64,000 nt of DNA from Odontesthes bonariensis (GCF_027942865.1 NC_134515.1:22838227-22902226), one strand, 5' to 3'; positions 10,793-25,514 are shown, counted from the stretch's first letter. A program made the numbers and translations. Notes: generated from the sequence alone by a model not told the origin.

Positions 10793-12457
10793 CTCTTTGA
10801 AAATAAATGTCCTCGTTTTCACGCCGCTGTTCCTTTTTGGTTATTCACACATACCAAACAGAGGTGGCTTTGCACAGCGCAAATACATACAGCAAGATGA
10901 CTTAATGGAATTAGCTGAGAAAAGTTATAGCTACAACATAAAGTGCATTCACAACATTTACAATACAAGCTTTTTATTTACTTTATGTATTTATTTTATT
11001 TTCATTTAGTTCTGCATCAGTTTTCAGTCATTTACCATCTCCAGTGAAGAAAAGCTCAACACATATTTACCCTTTGCAGCTTTGCAGCTTTGTATGAGAG
11101 GCTGGTGGCGAAGATGATGTCAACTTGCCATGAACTTTCGCGACCATAATTGCTGTGTTTTCATCATTCTTGTCCCTATACTCTATTAGCACCGCAGTTT
11201 AGCTACTATTTTGTAGTCTTCTTCCTCTGTTGAGCTCCAGGACACTGGTAATGCATCCCATCTAATCTTACCACATTATACACTAAAGGCCCACAATGGG
11301 CATCATTGATTATACTGAATCAATATGTTCGTACAAATACAATGTCCGTTCATAGAAGATCATTTGTGAAAAGGCTTTGCAGCAAAAGAAATAGCACTAT
11401 AAATAATAGACTTGGAGCATTGGAGTGGGAAATGTAATAAATGTAAAGGCATGTCTTTTTTCGATAATAGGGTTATTCGATGCTACTTTGTTACTCCACA
11501 CACTTCCTGCCCTTGCCATTATCTGTTGTGCACATAGCCATCAAATAGGCAGTGAACTGAGTAAAGAGAGATGCCTTTAATTAAAACATCAAAGAATGTG
11601 TATCGTTCCCCAAACTAAGCGCTTCATTGAGCCACTTGGTGCATCGCACGCTTTATTAGATGAGTTCAAGCTCATTCAACCGTAACCAATCGCATCTTAT
11701 TGTTCACACTAATTACTCCGTCAGAGAAGGTTGGTCTCTACTAAGCTCGCCTCAAGATCACATCAGGAGCTTATAGGTCACAGTTGACCGAGGTTGAAAC
11801 TTCTCACTCGAATAATGAAAAAAAAATTCCATCTTCACGCCACACCCCCTTACACAGTCACTTTCCCTACGCCTTCACACATCCCCTGCCTTCCTAGCCT
11901 GGGAAACATTAATCTGCAAAAACAGTAAAACTGGATTGTCATAGGAGATTACAGTAAATATACATAAATCCGCTCCCCGTTTTGGTCCTCTGACCTGAGC
12001 ATGTGCTAGAGCACAGGTTTGCAGGGAATGCCATGGTAGTACAGCCATGAAGATACTGTTGAGGGCAGTAAGTATGAGGAAGCACCAGTTAGGGGGGGTG
12101 AACACCACACTTCACACCCAGAATGTTTTTTCAACCTGAGATCATTTATGAAAGTAGCCAAAGCATCAGGAGATGACCCCCATTGACACTATCTAAGACT
12201 CAAGCTACAGGATGCAAAGTTTAAATCTCATGATGAGGAAGAATTTAGCCAAGCGTATTTGCAGCTGTAGCCTGCAGCTATTACTCAGGACCATTTAACA
12301 TCTGTGTTTAACCCGGATTTTTTCTGTCTAGATCACAGGAAGAAGCAAGATAGCTTATCATTTCACACATAATTATCTCATTTCACAGCCTCTGGCACAG
12401 GGTCAGAAAGGAGGAGAAACACAGAGAGTTCTGAAAGTTGGAGGTTTAGTCACATGC
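10793..12457. other. Intergenic, no gene recognised
   Basis: No frame with recognisable protein features and no clear repeat. The sequence is AT-rich with scattered short homopolymers. Confidence 0.6.
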
Positions 12458-12502
12458 TGTGTGTGTGTGTGTGTGTGTGCGTGCGTGCGTGCGTGTGTGT
12501 GT
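12458..12502. repeat. (GT)n/(GCGT)n microsatellite
   Basis: An uninterrupted GT run passes into several GTGC units and back into GT. Dinucleotide GT tracts of this kind are very common in fish intergenic DNA. Confidence 0.95.
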
Positions 12503-15500
12503 TAAGCATTCAGAAGCATTTAGTAAGTATGTGCATGCGCAAGCCAATCTACAAACATCTGAAACATAAAGCTTACTGCAGCACTTGGAAGAATGATGAG
12601 AAACTGTTGGTTTTTTTTGACAAAACTCAACAGCTGCATAATTTTTGTGTGTTTGTGTGTCTTTGCTGTGTGTTGTAGTGCTGCTACAACAGCTGTGGTG
12701 TCAGTATTTGAACCAAGTATGATGGTATCTAAGGCACACTTATATCGCTCTGGTTTGTTCGGTAGCAAATAACACAAATGGGTATAATTTTCCTAATATA
12801 CAGTTCTATTTGGGTTTTACTTTGTTTACTTGTTGCTTTTTTTTTTGATGGGTCAGAAGTTCACCAAAGTCCAAAGGGAGTTATTCTATATCACTTGAAA
12901 CTCTGCAACTACCTGAAACCTCTTGCAGTTCTGGCCATTTTCCCCATTGCATGTCTTTGTGACAATGGAACATATTTGCACAGGTTCAGAAGCTTGTTTG
13001 GCATACCTTCAAACAAAGAATGCTGCCTCAAAATCATCTGTTTTTATCAAATTGCTAGAGATAATTCTGCTGTATCTATATTGTTCTGCATCTATATCCT
13101 TAGTCTTCCCTTTATTGGATTTCTGTTGTTTTTTTGGATTTATTGGTTTTCCTGCTCATCAGTTTTGCTCAGTGTTTTTTTTTTTTGGTTTGTTTGTTTT
13201 TGTTTTCTTGAAGCAGTATGTCATTAAAACTTATGTTTGCATTTTTGGCTGCCTCCTTCCTCTTTACCCTTTGTTTGGGTCCTGCACCTTCTGCCTTCCA
13301 CCTTGATCAGTCATGGCCTGTGACATCAGCTAATGTGGCCATTAGCTTTTGATCTAGCTCAGAGGCTAAAGTAATTTGAAAATGCTGTGAGACATTCAGA
13401 AATACTTTAAACCTTAAGATCGATTTGAAATCAATAAACAAAAGTGCTTACTCATTTAGATAGTCAGCTATGTAGCATGTCGGACATTTTGTAGTGGTGT
13501 TTCTCAGGAAGGGATGCCATTTTGTCTCTCTGCCAAGTCCAAAACTTGCAAACCCATCCATTATCCCTCTCTTGTGATCTGTGTCACCTCTGTTTTTCAA
13601 CACTTTCCAACATTTCCCAATTTATAGACTGGTTGTACAATTCACATGTACTTCAAGGGGTTAGTTTTCACTTCAATATCTTCTTCATTTGGACCACTGT
13701 GTGCCACTGGTAGTTGACTTTTACTTCTCATCTGCTGTGGCATTTTACAAGCTTTTAGTGTTTTTTGCTATGAGTTTTAAACTTGCCCCTTGTACTCTGT
13801 AGTTTGTAGAATATGCCATTAATTACTTGTACCTCACATTAGCTGGTAAATCCTGACTGACATCAGCACTGATAGTGTGTCACATACTTTGGATGTAGTC
13901 TGTAGATAAAAAAAATTGCTTAGACAGCAAATCTCTTTGCTGACCGCCTGTTGTCACTCCAGAGGAATTTTTTAATGGCACAGCAAAGGCTTTACATGCT
14001 ATTCTAATAGATGGTAGACATACCAAACACACAACAGCTGCCGCCAGTGTCTCTGCTCGACAAACCCTACTGTACTGCACTTCACCAAAGCCCAAAAAAT
14101 CCTATGCATGCGTGTTTATGCATATATTACTTTCAGAGGAGCCCACAAGTCTCACACTTGGTTTTGATAGAGTGCAGAAGGCCTGTTGCCATAATATAGT
14201 TTGGAATGTAATTATGCTTGATCAGTGTCAATAAATCAATAATGAAATGTAAGGTTTAAAGTTGCAAGCTGGAGCATTTGAAAAAGGGATTCAGTATAGG
14301 CCAAAGGGCATTTTTAAACGGACGCTCTTGTCTGGCAGTGTAATCCTTCATATGATACAGTACTAGGCAAACAAATCTCACATTTTAATAAAGACTGGAA
14401 TCCTTCTTCAGAATGCACAAGGAGCAAATCTGGTTTCATTAAATCTGGAAGGAATGCATGTTAAAAATGTATTACCATCAAGTGTGAAGGACCCGCTGTG
14501 TGGATTTAAAGTGGATCATCAGTCATGATGATAAAAGATTGAGGGAAGTCGGTGACTGTGTGCCTAATCAACAAGCCATAATTCAAAATTTTCACTGAAA
14601 AACGGCAAGTTTTAACATTAATATGAGGAAACACCTCGCAAGTATCCATTTTTTTATGTCACACTAAGCTCATGAAACCATCTACAAGTGCTAAGACCTG
14701 ATGCCTCAGTCAGGTCCGAATACAAACATTCTTTCATCCAGACTTGGATTTGGCTCATCATCAAAGGTTAATCACTCGGACCATTCCCTACCTCTGGTAA
14801 AAATCTTCATGGAAATCTGTTCATAACGATTTGAGTAATCTTGTTATGAGATTTCCGAGAAGACTTGAAACATATCAAGGTTGATGGCAATTTCTATGAG
14901 ACTCGTGTCTAATGTGGCAAAGATTAAAATGTCTGACTAACCAGCTGTTTCCGGTCTAAGTAGGCAAACTAACGTGACTGATCTGTCTTCCCAGATATGA
15001 TACAATATCCCAAATATTCTTAGAAATAAAGTTAATGCTTGAGGAGGCACTCTCTTCGTTTTCCTTTTGTTGATGCAGTTGTTGTTGTTTTGTGTCCTTC
15101 TCACAGGTTGTCAGTAATGTCTACCACTTCTTGTACTTAACATACTTAACATCCACAAGCAACATTGTTTATTCTGCCACCCTCTGTAGACACTATGCAG
15201 CCTCTAGTCAGTGGAAATGTGTCTGATTCACATTTACTTTTTGTAGCTTTTCAAAAGATCACTTCAGATTTGCTTTTCTAGAGAATGGAAACCAAGTTCA
15301 CTTAATCCACCATCACTTCATTTAGAAGGGTCCAAAAACCACTGCAGCAAACAAGTACCTCTGAGCATTTTCCTACCATGGAATGTAAACTGTGTACACA
15401 ATTATCAGACAAGTTGCATTCCACATGATTGAAGTTATTGTTGACCAAATAAAATGCCCCCATTAGCTTTCAGTAGTGTCTGGTTTGACCTCCCTGTACC

Positions 15501-17792
15501 TGGCATTGGTCCAAGGGTAGTTAGCTGATTTGAGGTCCTCATAAATGTCTTTTCCATCATGTACTTCTTTCATACATTGCAGTTCTTTAAATAAAACAGG
15601 GCACAGACTCACACCTGATTGGATTTCCAGTTACTGAAAAAATCTGAATCTAATTTTACCTTTACATAACCTACTAATCCTGGAGGTAGTGTGCTCACTC
15701 ACAGCTATGCAAAATGGGAACCGCCACCTTAATGAATAAATGGTATAAGTAGTCTTCCTTAAATAAATATTCAGTAACCAATACAGCCAACCTTATTTTC
15801 AATAACTGCCTTTGACTATATCATGTTCCTGATCTGTCTATGATCAGGTCTGAAGCAGCAACCACAGCCTCAAATATGCTTTTTAAAGTGGTGTATTGCC
15901 GTCCTAAATCACATTTTAAAGGAGCTAACAAATTCTCAGAGTTTAATTCAGGTTAAAAAGAGGGGCTGTTCATTCAAATTATTTGAATATATGTAAGCAT
16001 AAATGGGTAAGTTATACTTTCAAATAAAAAATATTTGAGCTCCTGTTCCTCTCTGACACAGAGGAGCTTGTAATGATCTGAGTGTTTCACATGCAGTGTT
16101 GATTTAATTTTAAGGCGGGTTATTTTGGCTGCCCTGAGGGTGACTTTGTGAGCAGTGACAGAGAGGATTTAGCCCCACACCCTTTCATCCTGGAATCTCA
16201 AAAAGTAACAAATCTCCACTCTTTAGTGGACAGGATATGAAGGATATCTGCTGCAACAGTCAAAAATGGATGTTCCAGTTAAACGTGTGCATCTGTGTGT
16301 GTTTACATGGGCTAGAGAGGGAGTGAATACATTCACATGTAAGTACATTTGTGTGGTTTGGATTAGGAAGTCCCAATGTGGCGATTTACAGACTGTCTTG
16401 TGTTTTCTCAGGCTATCAGTTGTTAGGGGAAGATTTTGTGCATTGGTAAACACAGGTACCTAATTCAGTGGAGTTTGTATCCATGTAGTAGAAAAGCAGT
16501 GATATATGTGAACCTGAGATATAGCTACAACTAAAACCAGATAAAACAATTCCCTATTGTACCAGTTCCTATAGATTAGCACTGAACCCCTCTAAGCTAT
16601 ACAGGCGTCAGCTGTGCATCCCAAAAGGAAAAGGAGATCCATTGCTTTGTATGGTATGTATGGTAATATATATCCCCAGAGCATACAAATCACAGTCACC
16701 AGACCCTTAGACTCATAAAAAGTTGGGCTCTTTTCTTTTTAACATTAAAAACAACACATCTTTAATGTGCTCTTATGTCCTTGCTGAAGACTGAGGTCTC
16801 TCCCGGGCGTGTGAAATAACTGTGTGAAAGGCTGGACTCCAAATTGGTTGGGTGTGACGGCCACAGATTTGCCAATAGCTTTTCTGCTTTCATGAGACTG
16901 GCAAGACTGTCAGAAGAATAGAAAGTGAAAACGCTGCCTTTTCAAATGAACAAGACATTGAAGAAACACATGCATGCATACAGACAGATCCAAACAGAAT
17001 CACTCTAAAATGTAGACTTCATTTTGACAAGATCCTGACCATTCTTTAACGTTCATCCAGAGTTAATTGTTGGACTGTGCAAAAATGTGTTTCATTCATT
17101 AACATTAAGAGATAGATAGTCACTGTTCCTCTCAGTGACTGTGAAAAACATCAAACTTTATAGTTAACTTCTCTGCCTGTCTTATAGAATAAAACCTAGC
17201 CCCATTAAAAACAGAAGGCTGCAAATCAAACAGAAACAAAAAAAAGAAGATTAATCCCCGATTGCAAATCTTTTTGCCCGTGTGATGAACCCTTCCTTTA
17301 CTTGATGTTTTACAGATAAACTAGTTACCGCTGAGATTTTTTATTCAGCATTACACAACTTTTCTGATCTTTTGTTGGCTATACAGGAATGTTTCAAATG
17401 TGTTACTAAATCAAATCAAAGTCAAGAAATATTCTTCAAAACACAACATTATTCAGAAATCAACAAGCCCATGCACGTAGTTTTTTTTATACTATTTAAA
17501 TTCAAACAATGGGTTAAAATTATTTAAAATTAAGTGCCTTACGTTTTTATCAACATTTCACACAGCATCCTAACTTTTTTGAAATGTTAGATTTCCTGCA
17601 CCACTCTCTTAAAAACCCTCATTCCTTTCCCCCTCTGGCCTCCGACCATTAAATATGACCAGATCACAGCATGTGATTCCACTTGAGGTTGGGTCTTTGT
17701 TTTTCTGTCTATGAATCCTGGTGGCCCTGGTGTTGAGGGTGCAGGAAGGGCAGACTAGAAGCTGTGGGAGCACAATATAATATGTAATATAA
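12503..17792. other. Intergenic, no gene recognised
   Basis: The longest frame (about 149 residues, 12778-13227, plus strand) is a T-rich, hydrophobic chance frame over poly-T and has no family features. No splice-supported exon and no mobile element with clear ends was seen in this 5.3-kb stretch. Confidence 0.6.
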
Positions 17793-19198
17793 TCAGACTT
17801 GTGTCTGTATTTGTCCTGTTGGATCTCAGTGCTGCATTTGATACAATTGATCACAACATTCTATTACAGAGACTTCAACGTGTTATTGGGATTAAAGGAA
17901 CTGCATTAGGTTGGTTTTAGTCATATTTATCTGATAGATTCCAGTTTGTCATTGTAAAGAAGAATCTTCCTCACACACCAGAGTAAGCCATGGAGTTCCA
18001 CAGGGTTCTGTGCTTGGACCGATTCTTTTCACTTTATATATGCTACAATTAGTTAATCTTATAAAACAGCATGGAATAAATTTCCATTTTTATGAAACTC
18101 AGCTGTACTTATCTATGAAACCAGATTAAACCAGTCAGTCGGTTAGGCTACAAGTATGTCTTAAAGACATAAAGACCTTGATGACTCAGAACTTTCTGCT
18201 TCTAAATTCAAGCAAAACTGAAGTTGTCATCTTTGGACCTGAGCGCTTCAGGGAGAAACTGTCTAGCTATGGCTCTAGATGGTATTTCCTTGGCTTCAAG
18301 TGAGGAACCTTGGAGTTATTTTTTACCTGAATTTATCAGTTGACGCACATATAAAACCGGTTTCTAGGACTGCCTTCTTTCGCCTACATGATATTGCCAA
18401 AATCAGGAACATCCTGTCTCAGAGTGATGCAGAGAAACTGGTCCACTGGTATTCATTACTTCAAGATTGGACAACAGTAATTCTTTATTATTTGGCTGTC
18501 CCACAAATTCTCTGAAAAGCCTCAAGCTAATCCAAAAAGCTGCAGAAAGAGTTCTGATGAGATCGAACAGGAGAGATCATATTTCTCCAATATTAGCTCC
18601 TCTTCATTTGGCTCCCTGTTATATTCAGAATAGAATTTAAGATTCTTCTCTTCACATACAGTAGAAAGCTCTTTGTGATCAAGCTCCATCATATTTTAAA
18701 GATCTCATTGTTAGATATTTTCCCAACAGAGTACTTTGCTCTCAAACTGCAGGTTTACTTGTGGTTCCCAGAGTTTCTAAAAGTAGAACGGGAGGCAGAG
18801 CCTTCGGTTATCAGGCCCCTCCGTGGGGAGATCATTGTTGTCATTAACTTGTGTTTCTCTTTCTCAGCAAGTATCCCTGATCTGGTGTCATGGTGTTTGT
18901 TGCCCCCTCTTTTCTGACCTCTAAAAGCCCAGTTGGTGGCCACCCTCCGTGAGTCTGGTTCTGCCAGAGGTTTTTTCCTGTCGTTTCTCTCCTCATTCGC
19001 CTCATGGACAGGAGATTGGACCGTAGAGACGTTTCGGTGCAAACTGTTGGTTTCCTTACCTAGGAAATTGTTTTGTACGTATGAATTGGATTTGCTTAGA
19101 TTTTGATTATGATCACAATGAATTGGACTGTATCATGGAAGTGACCTGAGATGGCATTTGTTGTGATTTGGCGTTATATAAAGAAACTGAATTGAATA
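17793..19198 (+). mobile_element. 5'-truncated L2-type LINE with 3' tail
   Basis: It starts abruptly inside the reverse transcriptase. [21 protein letters not shown] is visible at about 17801-17865, followed by the palm region and, near 18090, FYETQLY where a functional enzyme has YADDTQLY. The catalytic aspartates are therefore lost. Further L2 blocks are LLNSSKTEVVIFGPE (18200-18243) and the distal region around 18540-18640, with many stops. The 3' end at about 19160-19198 reads GATTTGGCGTTATATAAAG and ends in a GAATTGAATA tail, typical of fish L2 elements. Truncation at the 5' end with an intact 3' tail is the usual product of LINE insertion. Confidence 0.85.
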
Positions 19199-19275
19199 GT
19201 TTGGCAAAAGATAGATCTTCACTTGATCTTTTCTGTACATATGTAACATGTGACTGAGTTAGCTCTCAGATAATC

Positions 19276-19294
19276 TTTTTTTTTTTTTTTTTTT
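19276..19294. repeat. Poly-T tract
   Basis: A run of 19 T residues downstream of the L2 tail, with no other feature attached. Confidence 0.9.
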
Positions 19295-22200
19295 ACTTTG
19301 GACTGATGTCTTCCCTCAGAAAACACAAAAGGAACTTGACCCATTCAGTATGAAGGGCGAAGTTCTGACACTCCATTTGATGCATCAAAAAGGTTTTAGT
19401 GTATATCTGTTCGCAGCATGTATACACATATGAATATACATGTGTAGTCATAAAAATTACAGTACAATGTCCTTTCTGCTATGTCAGTAGCTTAATGTCG
19501 AAGCTTAATGTCACATGCAGGACATAAATTAGGCTGGAGATAATTTCATGATTTTTGCATTAATGTATTAACATGTTCTCCTCCCTGGCAACTCCTGAAG
19601 CCTTTGTGATACTAACTGGCGCTATGTGGCCAGTCAGGGCCTGACTTTCATTTGTCAGCTGGGAATCAGTTGTAATGTGGAAATAGAGAAGACCAAGAGC
19701 AGAAACTTGGAAATGGTCCAGACCGGAGACAATATCCGTTTACTGGCTACATGGTAAAAGTTGGAGAACGAGCATTCAACAAAGCCATATAGCATAGGGA
19801 AAGAGAAGAACATGGGAAAATGAGAGCACAGAAAGAGTGAAGAATGTTTATAGAAACATTTGAATGATGCTCCTGCTGCATTTGCAGCACAGCAAGGGAG
19901 GTGTTCGCTGAAGCGTTTATAGCAGAAAGCTGTTTTTTATTGACATCATGGCAGATCAGCAGCTTCTGCAAATTATTTGTGACTTGGGTTGTGCAACTTA
20001 AGCCCATTTAATTATATAACATACCACAATAATGTCACACCTAACATATTTCTGGTTTGCTGCTTGACTCAAAGGACCTTTTTTCAAATGATTCTTGCAG
20101 TTATGTCTTAGCTGTTTGTGATAAGGCATTCGGAGTCTTCAAGACCCTGCCTACTCATCAGAGACCCATTGACTTCACATCCACGAGTTGTCACTGTTAA
20201 ACCATTTGGCCACATATCTCAGATCCAGAGCCACCCTATTCCTACAGTTCCATTAACTATTGGATAAACTCAAACCACTTTTGTTATATCTGCCAAATCC
20301 TAAATGCAGCATCCAAATTTCCCAATCCTGGGTATATCTAATGTCTTCTCATGCATCCGCAGCCAAAGCTTTGGCTTTGAAGCAGATTTTGTTCTGTGTT
20401 CATAACATAACTGTATTTACTGGTTGTGGTTTGAAATCGATGGAATAACAGCCTCCCTGGTGTGAGCCAAACACGTGGCCACCTGGCTCCAGTGAGCCTG
20501 GCCACAACATAGATGCATACATGCATACACTCCCACACACTGACAGGAGCACTTTAAATTAGACAGACTTAATAGTAGTGGTGACAGCAGTTGGATTGGA
20601 CAGGAGACAGTCGGGGACAATGAGCTGAGATGGGTTTAGGATTCTGGCCAATAACAATGATGATGAGTGAGAGATGGTAGGACCGATGGAAATACTTTAA
20701 AGAACATGCTTATATGGGAGTTCTTTATTCAATAAGCTTCCTGATGAGAGGTGGGGATTTTTTTGGATCTGCTATTAATCATGGGTGAATTTGGGGATTG
20801 CTGAAACTTTGGAGTAGAAAAGGGACATATTAGATCCAATTAAACATAGTCAGAGAGAGGCACGGGGATGGGGGAAGAGGAATATAGTGGGAAAGAATGG
20901 GAAACATAAAAATAAAATAAAGAAGATAAAACGGAGAAGTGATGTGGGATTTAAAGGAAGAGTTTTCTGTTTTGGTTGTTCAAAGGAGCAGATTTTTATC
21001 ATGCAAGGTGTACTTTTCCATTTCTACTCAGAATTCAAGATTGATTTATTTGTCAGTCACTTATGTATCTGCATACATAAGAAAACTCTATTTCCATATC
21101 CTAAATTATCTTAAAAAATTTGAATTTGTCAATTCCAAGTTTGGTAGTGATTACCAAACCCTGCAACATTAACCGCCAACCTGTTTTACTGTCTGAGTTC
21201 ATCAGACGATTCTGTGCACATTTGCTTCCCCTTTTGTACTTGCATTTTTGGGTGAGAACAGCTCTCACAAAGCTACTTTGAATATATGGAAATACCACTA
21301 TGAATTTCATCTTTTGCTCACTTAACCTTGCCAACGTCACACTATATACCTAGTGTGTATGTGAACAGATTGCAGAGCGAGAATCCCATAAAAGACACCG
21401 TCAAAGGAGTTTTCTATGTATTAACATTCAAGGGCAATAAAAAAAATAAAAAAAAGAGAGAGGAAAAAAAAAAGGAAAGCACACAGAAGCTGTGTGAGAG
21501 AGAAAAGTCTGAATAATACATCAGAAAGATGTGAATTATTCACAAAGTAGAGTGCATGAGGCAGTGGGTGAAGGGGAACAAGGCAAAGAGAAAACACACA
21601 AAACTGAGATAAAGCAGAAAACCTGAATGACTCCATTACCCAATGGAAAACAGTGAGTGATGAATGTATTCATCGTCTTCAGAGCGCATACGAAAGGCCT
21701 GGTCTGCTGCAGGGTTTCCCTCTTGCCCTTCCTCTCCAAGCTCCAACCATTCAGCGGGTTCTCCCCTGGGAGTGTGGCTACCGGGTGGGGGCTGCTTCAA
21801 CCTCAGAGCTCTTTAACACACAAGCACTCTAATGTTCTTGAAAAATAGGGTTAAAGGGGAAGAAAGTGAGCAATAATGAGTGATTGTGTGTGTTTAGGGG
21901 GCAGGGATTTCAAATCATTTCTGCTATGACAACATCAATCAGAGTTCATGCCCTGTGTGCCATAGCCAAAGACAATCCAGGCTCGCTATAAATGGAAGTC
22001 AGAAATCAGTCATCTGATGGGCAGGTGGGGGAGAACAAATGCTATCCGATGGGCTGTGCATGGGGAATAAAGACCAGGAGAAGTCTCTCTGGGGCTTGTC
22101 TACATTTTACTTGATTCAAAATGACCACCTAATGTTTAGTTAAGCCCCAAAGGACGATACAGAGCACAGAAACAGACACTTTTATGATCTCTGTGACTAT

Positions 22201-22556
22201 GAGACATGACATTGGAGGTAATCTCTGCCTCTGTTGCTTAGCAGTGTCTGTGTGTGCTAATCAAAGCCTGTACTTGTTTCACCTCTACTAATTTAGTTGC
22301 TTGGGCCGGGAAATGTATTGGCCAGCTGTTGTGTCCAATACAGTACATGATCAGAGAGGCACATACACGCATGCCGACAGGACCTCAAAGGTCTACAGCC
22401 TTGTTTTTAGCTCCTGCCTCTAATCACTTCAGCAGATCACCATAACAGAACACATTGTTCACACACTCAAACACATACACACACTCTCTCCAGAATATCC
22501 AGGAGGGATTTTTAAATCTCATCCATCCCCGTCTATAGAACCCCTTCACCCCCTCT
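19295..22556. other. Intergenic, no gene recognised
   Basis: Short frames only. A purine-rich stretch of AAAAAGAGAGAGG type lies at about 21436-21478. Nothing suggests a coding exon. Confidence 0.6.
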
Positions 22557-22594
22557 GTCCTTATGTCTGGGCACCAGAGCCCAGACATAAGGAC
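22557..22594. repeat. Perfect 16-bp stem, 6-nt loop hairpin
   Basis: GTCCTTATGTCTGGGC at 22557-22572 is the exact reverse complement of 22579-22594, separated by ACCAGA. The stem is too short for a typical microRNA precursor. No role can be assigned. Confidence 0.9.
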
Positions 22595-25500
22595 CTACAC
22601 CACAAACTCATACGTTCGTCCTGGGAAAATGTACACGTGCCTCACTCCCATTTTAGTCATGTGAGTCAAACATGTGAAGCCCCACTGGTACTGCAGCAAG
22701 AGAGGGATTACAGAAGAATCACACCCTGGCCATCAACACACTTTTATTTATGAGTCCGACTCTCAAGTTCACAATGAAAGTGTGGGAGAAAGTAGCTGTA
22801 GGTGGACAGGGAACCGAATCCACACGGCAGATGAACAAGTGTACACTTTTTCAGACATCCCACTTAATTTATGAGAGCATGTCGTTTAACCGTCACCTTT
22901 TTAAATTCCTTTGTTACGCATTAAAAGCATCAAAACTGTGCTGCCAATGGTGTGTAAATATGCTTTTTTTTTAGTAGGAGAGTGAACACTATTTTCTTCT
23001 GGACCTACTTTCTTCAAAATGTAATCTTTGGACACCAAACACCAAAAACCTGACTTTTTTACAAGCTATTACTAGACACCAACATTCTTGTAGAAAGATA
23101 TAGAATAAATAAATTATTTGAATATAAAGACATACAATTATTGATATAGAAAAGTCAGCCACAAGATAAAAAAACAGCCGACAGGTAAGGTGCATTACGC
23201 TGCTCCTCTTGTTACAATGCAAGTTTCTGCTGGGCAAGCCTGCATTCTGGGATTCACACAGAGGTTACTATGACACTTGCCACTTACCTAAACATTTATA
23301 GTCACTGCCTCCCCCAGCAGGACAGCATTGGGCCTCATAAAAGCTGCTTAGGAACGGCTCAAAGAACATGCCAAGAGTCTGAGGTGTACCCTCAGCCCCC
23401 AAACCCACCCCGCACCGATCTGATGGGATCTGCCTGAAACTCCAGGATACCCAAAGGATGATCTTTGCCCATGCTGTGTCTAGTCAGAGCTGTTTTGGCA
23501 CCATGATGAGGACATACTCATTATCAGCTGAGTGATCATAATGTTATGGTAAATCAGTTTAGTTCAACCAATAAATATCCGTTTTACTCTGGATGACTTA
23601 GATTTTTTTTTTTTCTGTCTCTTGTATTCTAATAAAACAGGTGTGGCCTCGACTGTAACTGTGTTGGTCTAACAAAGCAGCAGCATCAGAGACAGTTACA
23701 CATGATTTTTTGAGTCAACAATACATATTAAAACCAGTCTATGTCAACATCTATCATCCTTGCTTCTTTAAAGAGGGGAGTGGGTAGGTGGGTGCATAAC
23801 TGAGAAGCCTGTGTTTACATTGGCAGGGTGAGCAGCAACCAAGCTCAATGGAAATGGCAAGCTCACAATCTAGTTTAGAGAAAGCTCCACCATGACTGAC
23901 GCGCCTGTGGGGCTTTGAGGTTCCGCACAATCCATGCAGCGTGTTTCCCAGAGTGCTTCACTTCCAAGAGAGGCCGCACCAAACAAAACAAACATAAGAG
24001 ATTAGCAGGAAAATGGTTGCCATACCAGAGGTATAGCGAGAGAGTGTCCGCTGAAGGTGAAGGGGTGCATGCAGCACAGAAAAGTTGTCTGCTTACTTGC
24101 TGTACACTGTAATTGCTGCACTGACGGAGGGGCTGGAATGCTGGAATGTTAAGGATATCCCAACAGAGTCATTTGTGTAACTGTCTTCCTTTACAATGTA
24201 CATTATTTCATCCCCACGGAGGAAAATGTGTCTACAAATCTTTGGTGTGCATTTTCCTCAATGTTCTGCTGACATGTTTCCTGCATGTGTTCCAAGACAT
24301 TTTGTTCATCTAATTGCATTCAAAAGGAAAATAATAACCAGTGCAGGGTCCCAGTGGACTCACAGTGGACCCCAAATACAAAATTGATCTCCTTTTAAGT
24401 TGCACATACATTTTCAAGAGGGACGTTTTCATCACAAAACCCAGCATTACCATCTGTTCCACAGTACCATTAATTCTCTGGGAAGAGAACAGATTTCTTG
24501 TATTGGCATTTTGGAGCCTCCCATAATTACATTAGATGGCTTCTGTCCTTTTCACAGCAGCTTTATGGTTATAGATTGGCTCCTGGAGCTGCGTGTCAAA
24601 GGAAAACAGTCCAACTGGGAAGAGAAAGGCTGAGGATGGGCAGAGGAGAAATTAACATGCAAATGGATGGACTAATAGGAAAACATAATTTCTCACGTCC
24701 ATCATGGTCATAGAAGGGACACACACACCGCCTACACAGCTCAAACTGAACATAATCATGTCAGTTACACCGTTGCTCTTGGTGCACCCCCATACATATT
24801 ATTAACAGGACTCCAGTTTGGATGAGAATTTTTTTTTTTTTTTTTTACAAATAACCTTCACTCTGACATTCTTTGACATAGTAGCCAATGCCCAGCATGG
24901 ACGTAAGCTCTCCCGGCACATCTGGACAACTACAACACAAAAAGCCCATGTCTGCCATCTAGTGGAGGAGAGAGCGATAACTCCTCTTTACAAGCATGAA
25001 CACTTCCATTGATAATCTATGAATGACACCCATGGATGCTTTTAGCCTTTGTTGGTTCATAAGTGCAGTTTTTATTGAAGGAAGCTTTTGGTTAAACAAT
25101 TTAATGAAAAACAAAACAATGTAAAAACAAACAAAAAAAAACAAAAACTTTTTTGTAGAAAATGACAGATGTTTAGTCTTTGTGTGTGATAAGGTTACAA
25201 ACTCTTAACTTTTATTCCCTGTAACAAAACCCTGTATGGTTCATGTAATGACTTTGTTGGGGGATAATTTTCAGTAAAAATTCAAGATTTAAAATCATGT
25301 TACACATTGTAGAATATAACATGCTTATTTAAGACTCTTTGTCATATTTCCTACCTACTACCATAACCACTGATTAACTAAAATGAGGTTAAAACTTGAC
25401 TTGACTTTAAATAATATGCTATCTGAAACTGGGGAAATCCACCACCAGAGGGCGCTACTCTCCTATAGTACAGTGCAGCTCTACGAAGACTATAACGCTG
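22595..25500. other. Intergenic, no gene recognised; one possible dispersed repeat
   Basis: About 23280-23560 ends with GATCATAATGTTATGG, resembling the end of another common fish repeat, but the rest is too diverged to place. Poly-T runs lie near 23606 and 24829-24846. No coding exon was recognised. Confidence 0.5.
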
Positions 25501-25508
25501 CAGATTGT

Positions 25509-25514
25509 TTTAAT
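25509..25514 (-). terminator. AAR2 polyadenylation signal (ATTAAA)
   Basis: ATTAAA on the minus strand lies about 150 bp after the AAR2 stop codon, the common variant of AATAAA. The 3' untranslated region would be short. Confidence 0.5.

Noticed and set aside
12778..13227. 149-residue plus-strand frame rich in Phe, Leu and Cys
   Set aside because: It is produced by T-rich sequence including poly-T runs. The apparent membrane segments are a composition effect, and no homologue is recognised.
22557..22594. Hairpin considered as a microRNA precursor
   Set aside because: The stem is 16 bp with a 6-nt loop, shorter than a typical precursor, and flanking pairing does not continue.
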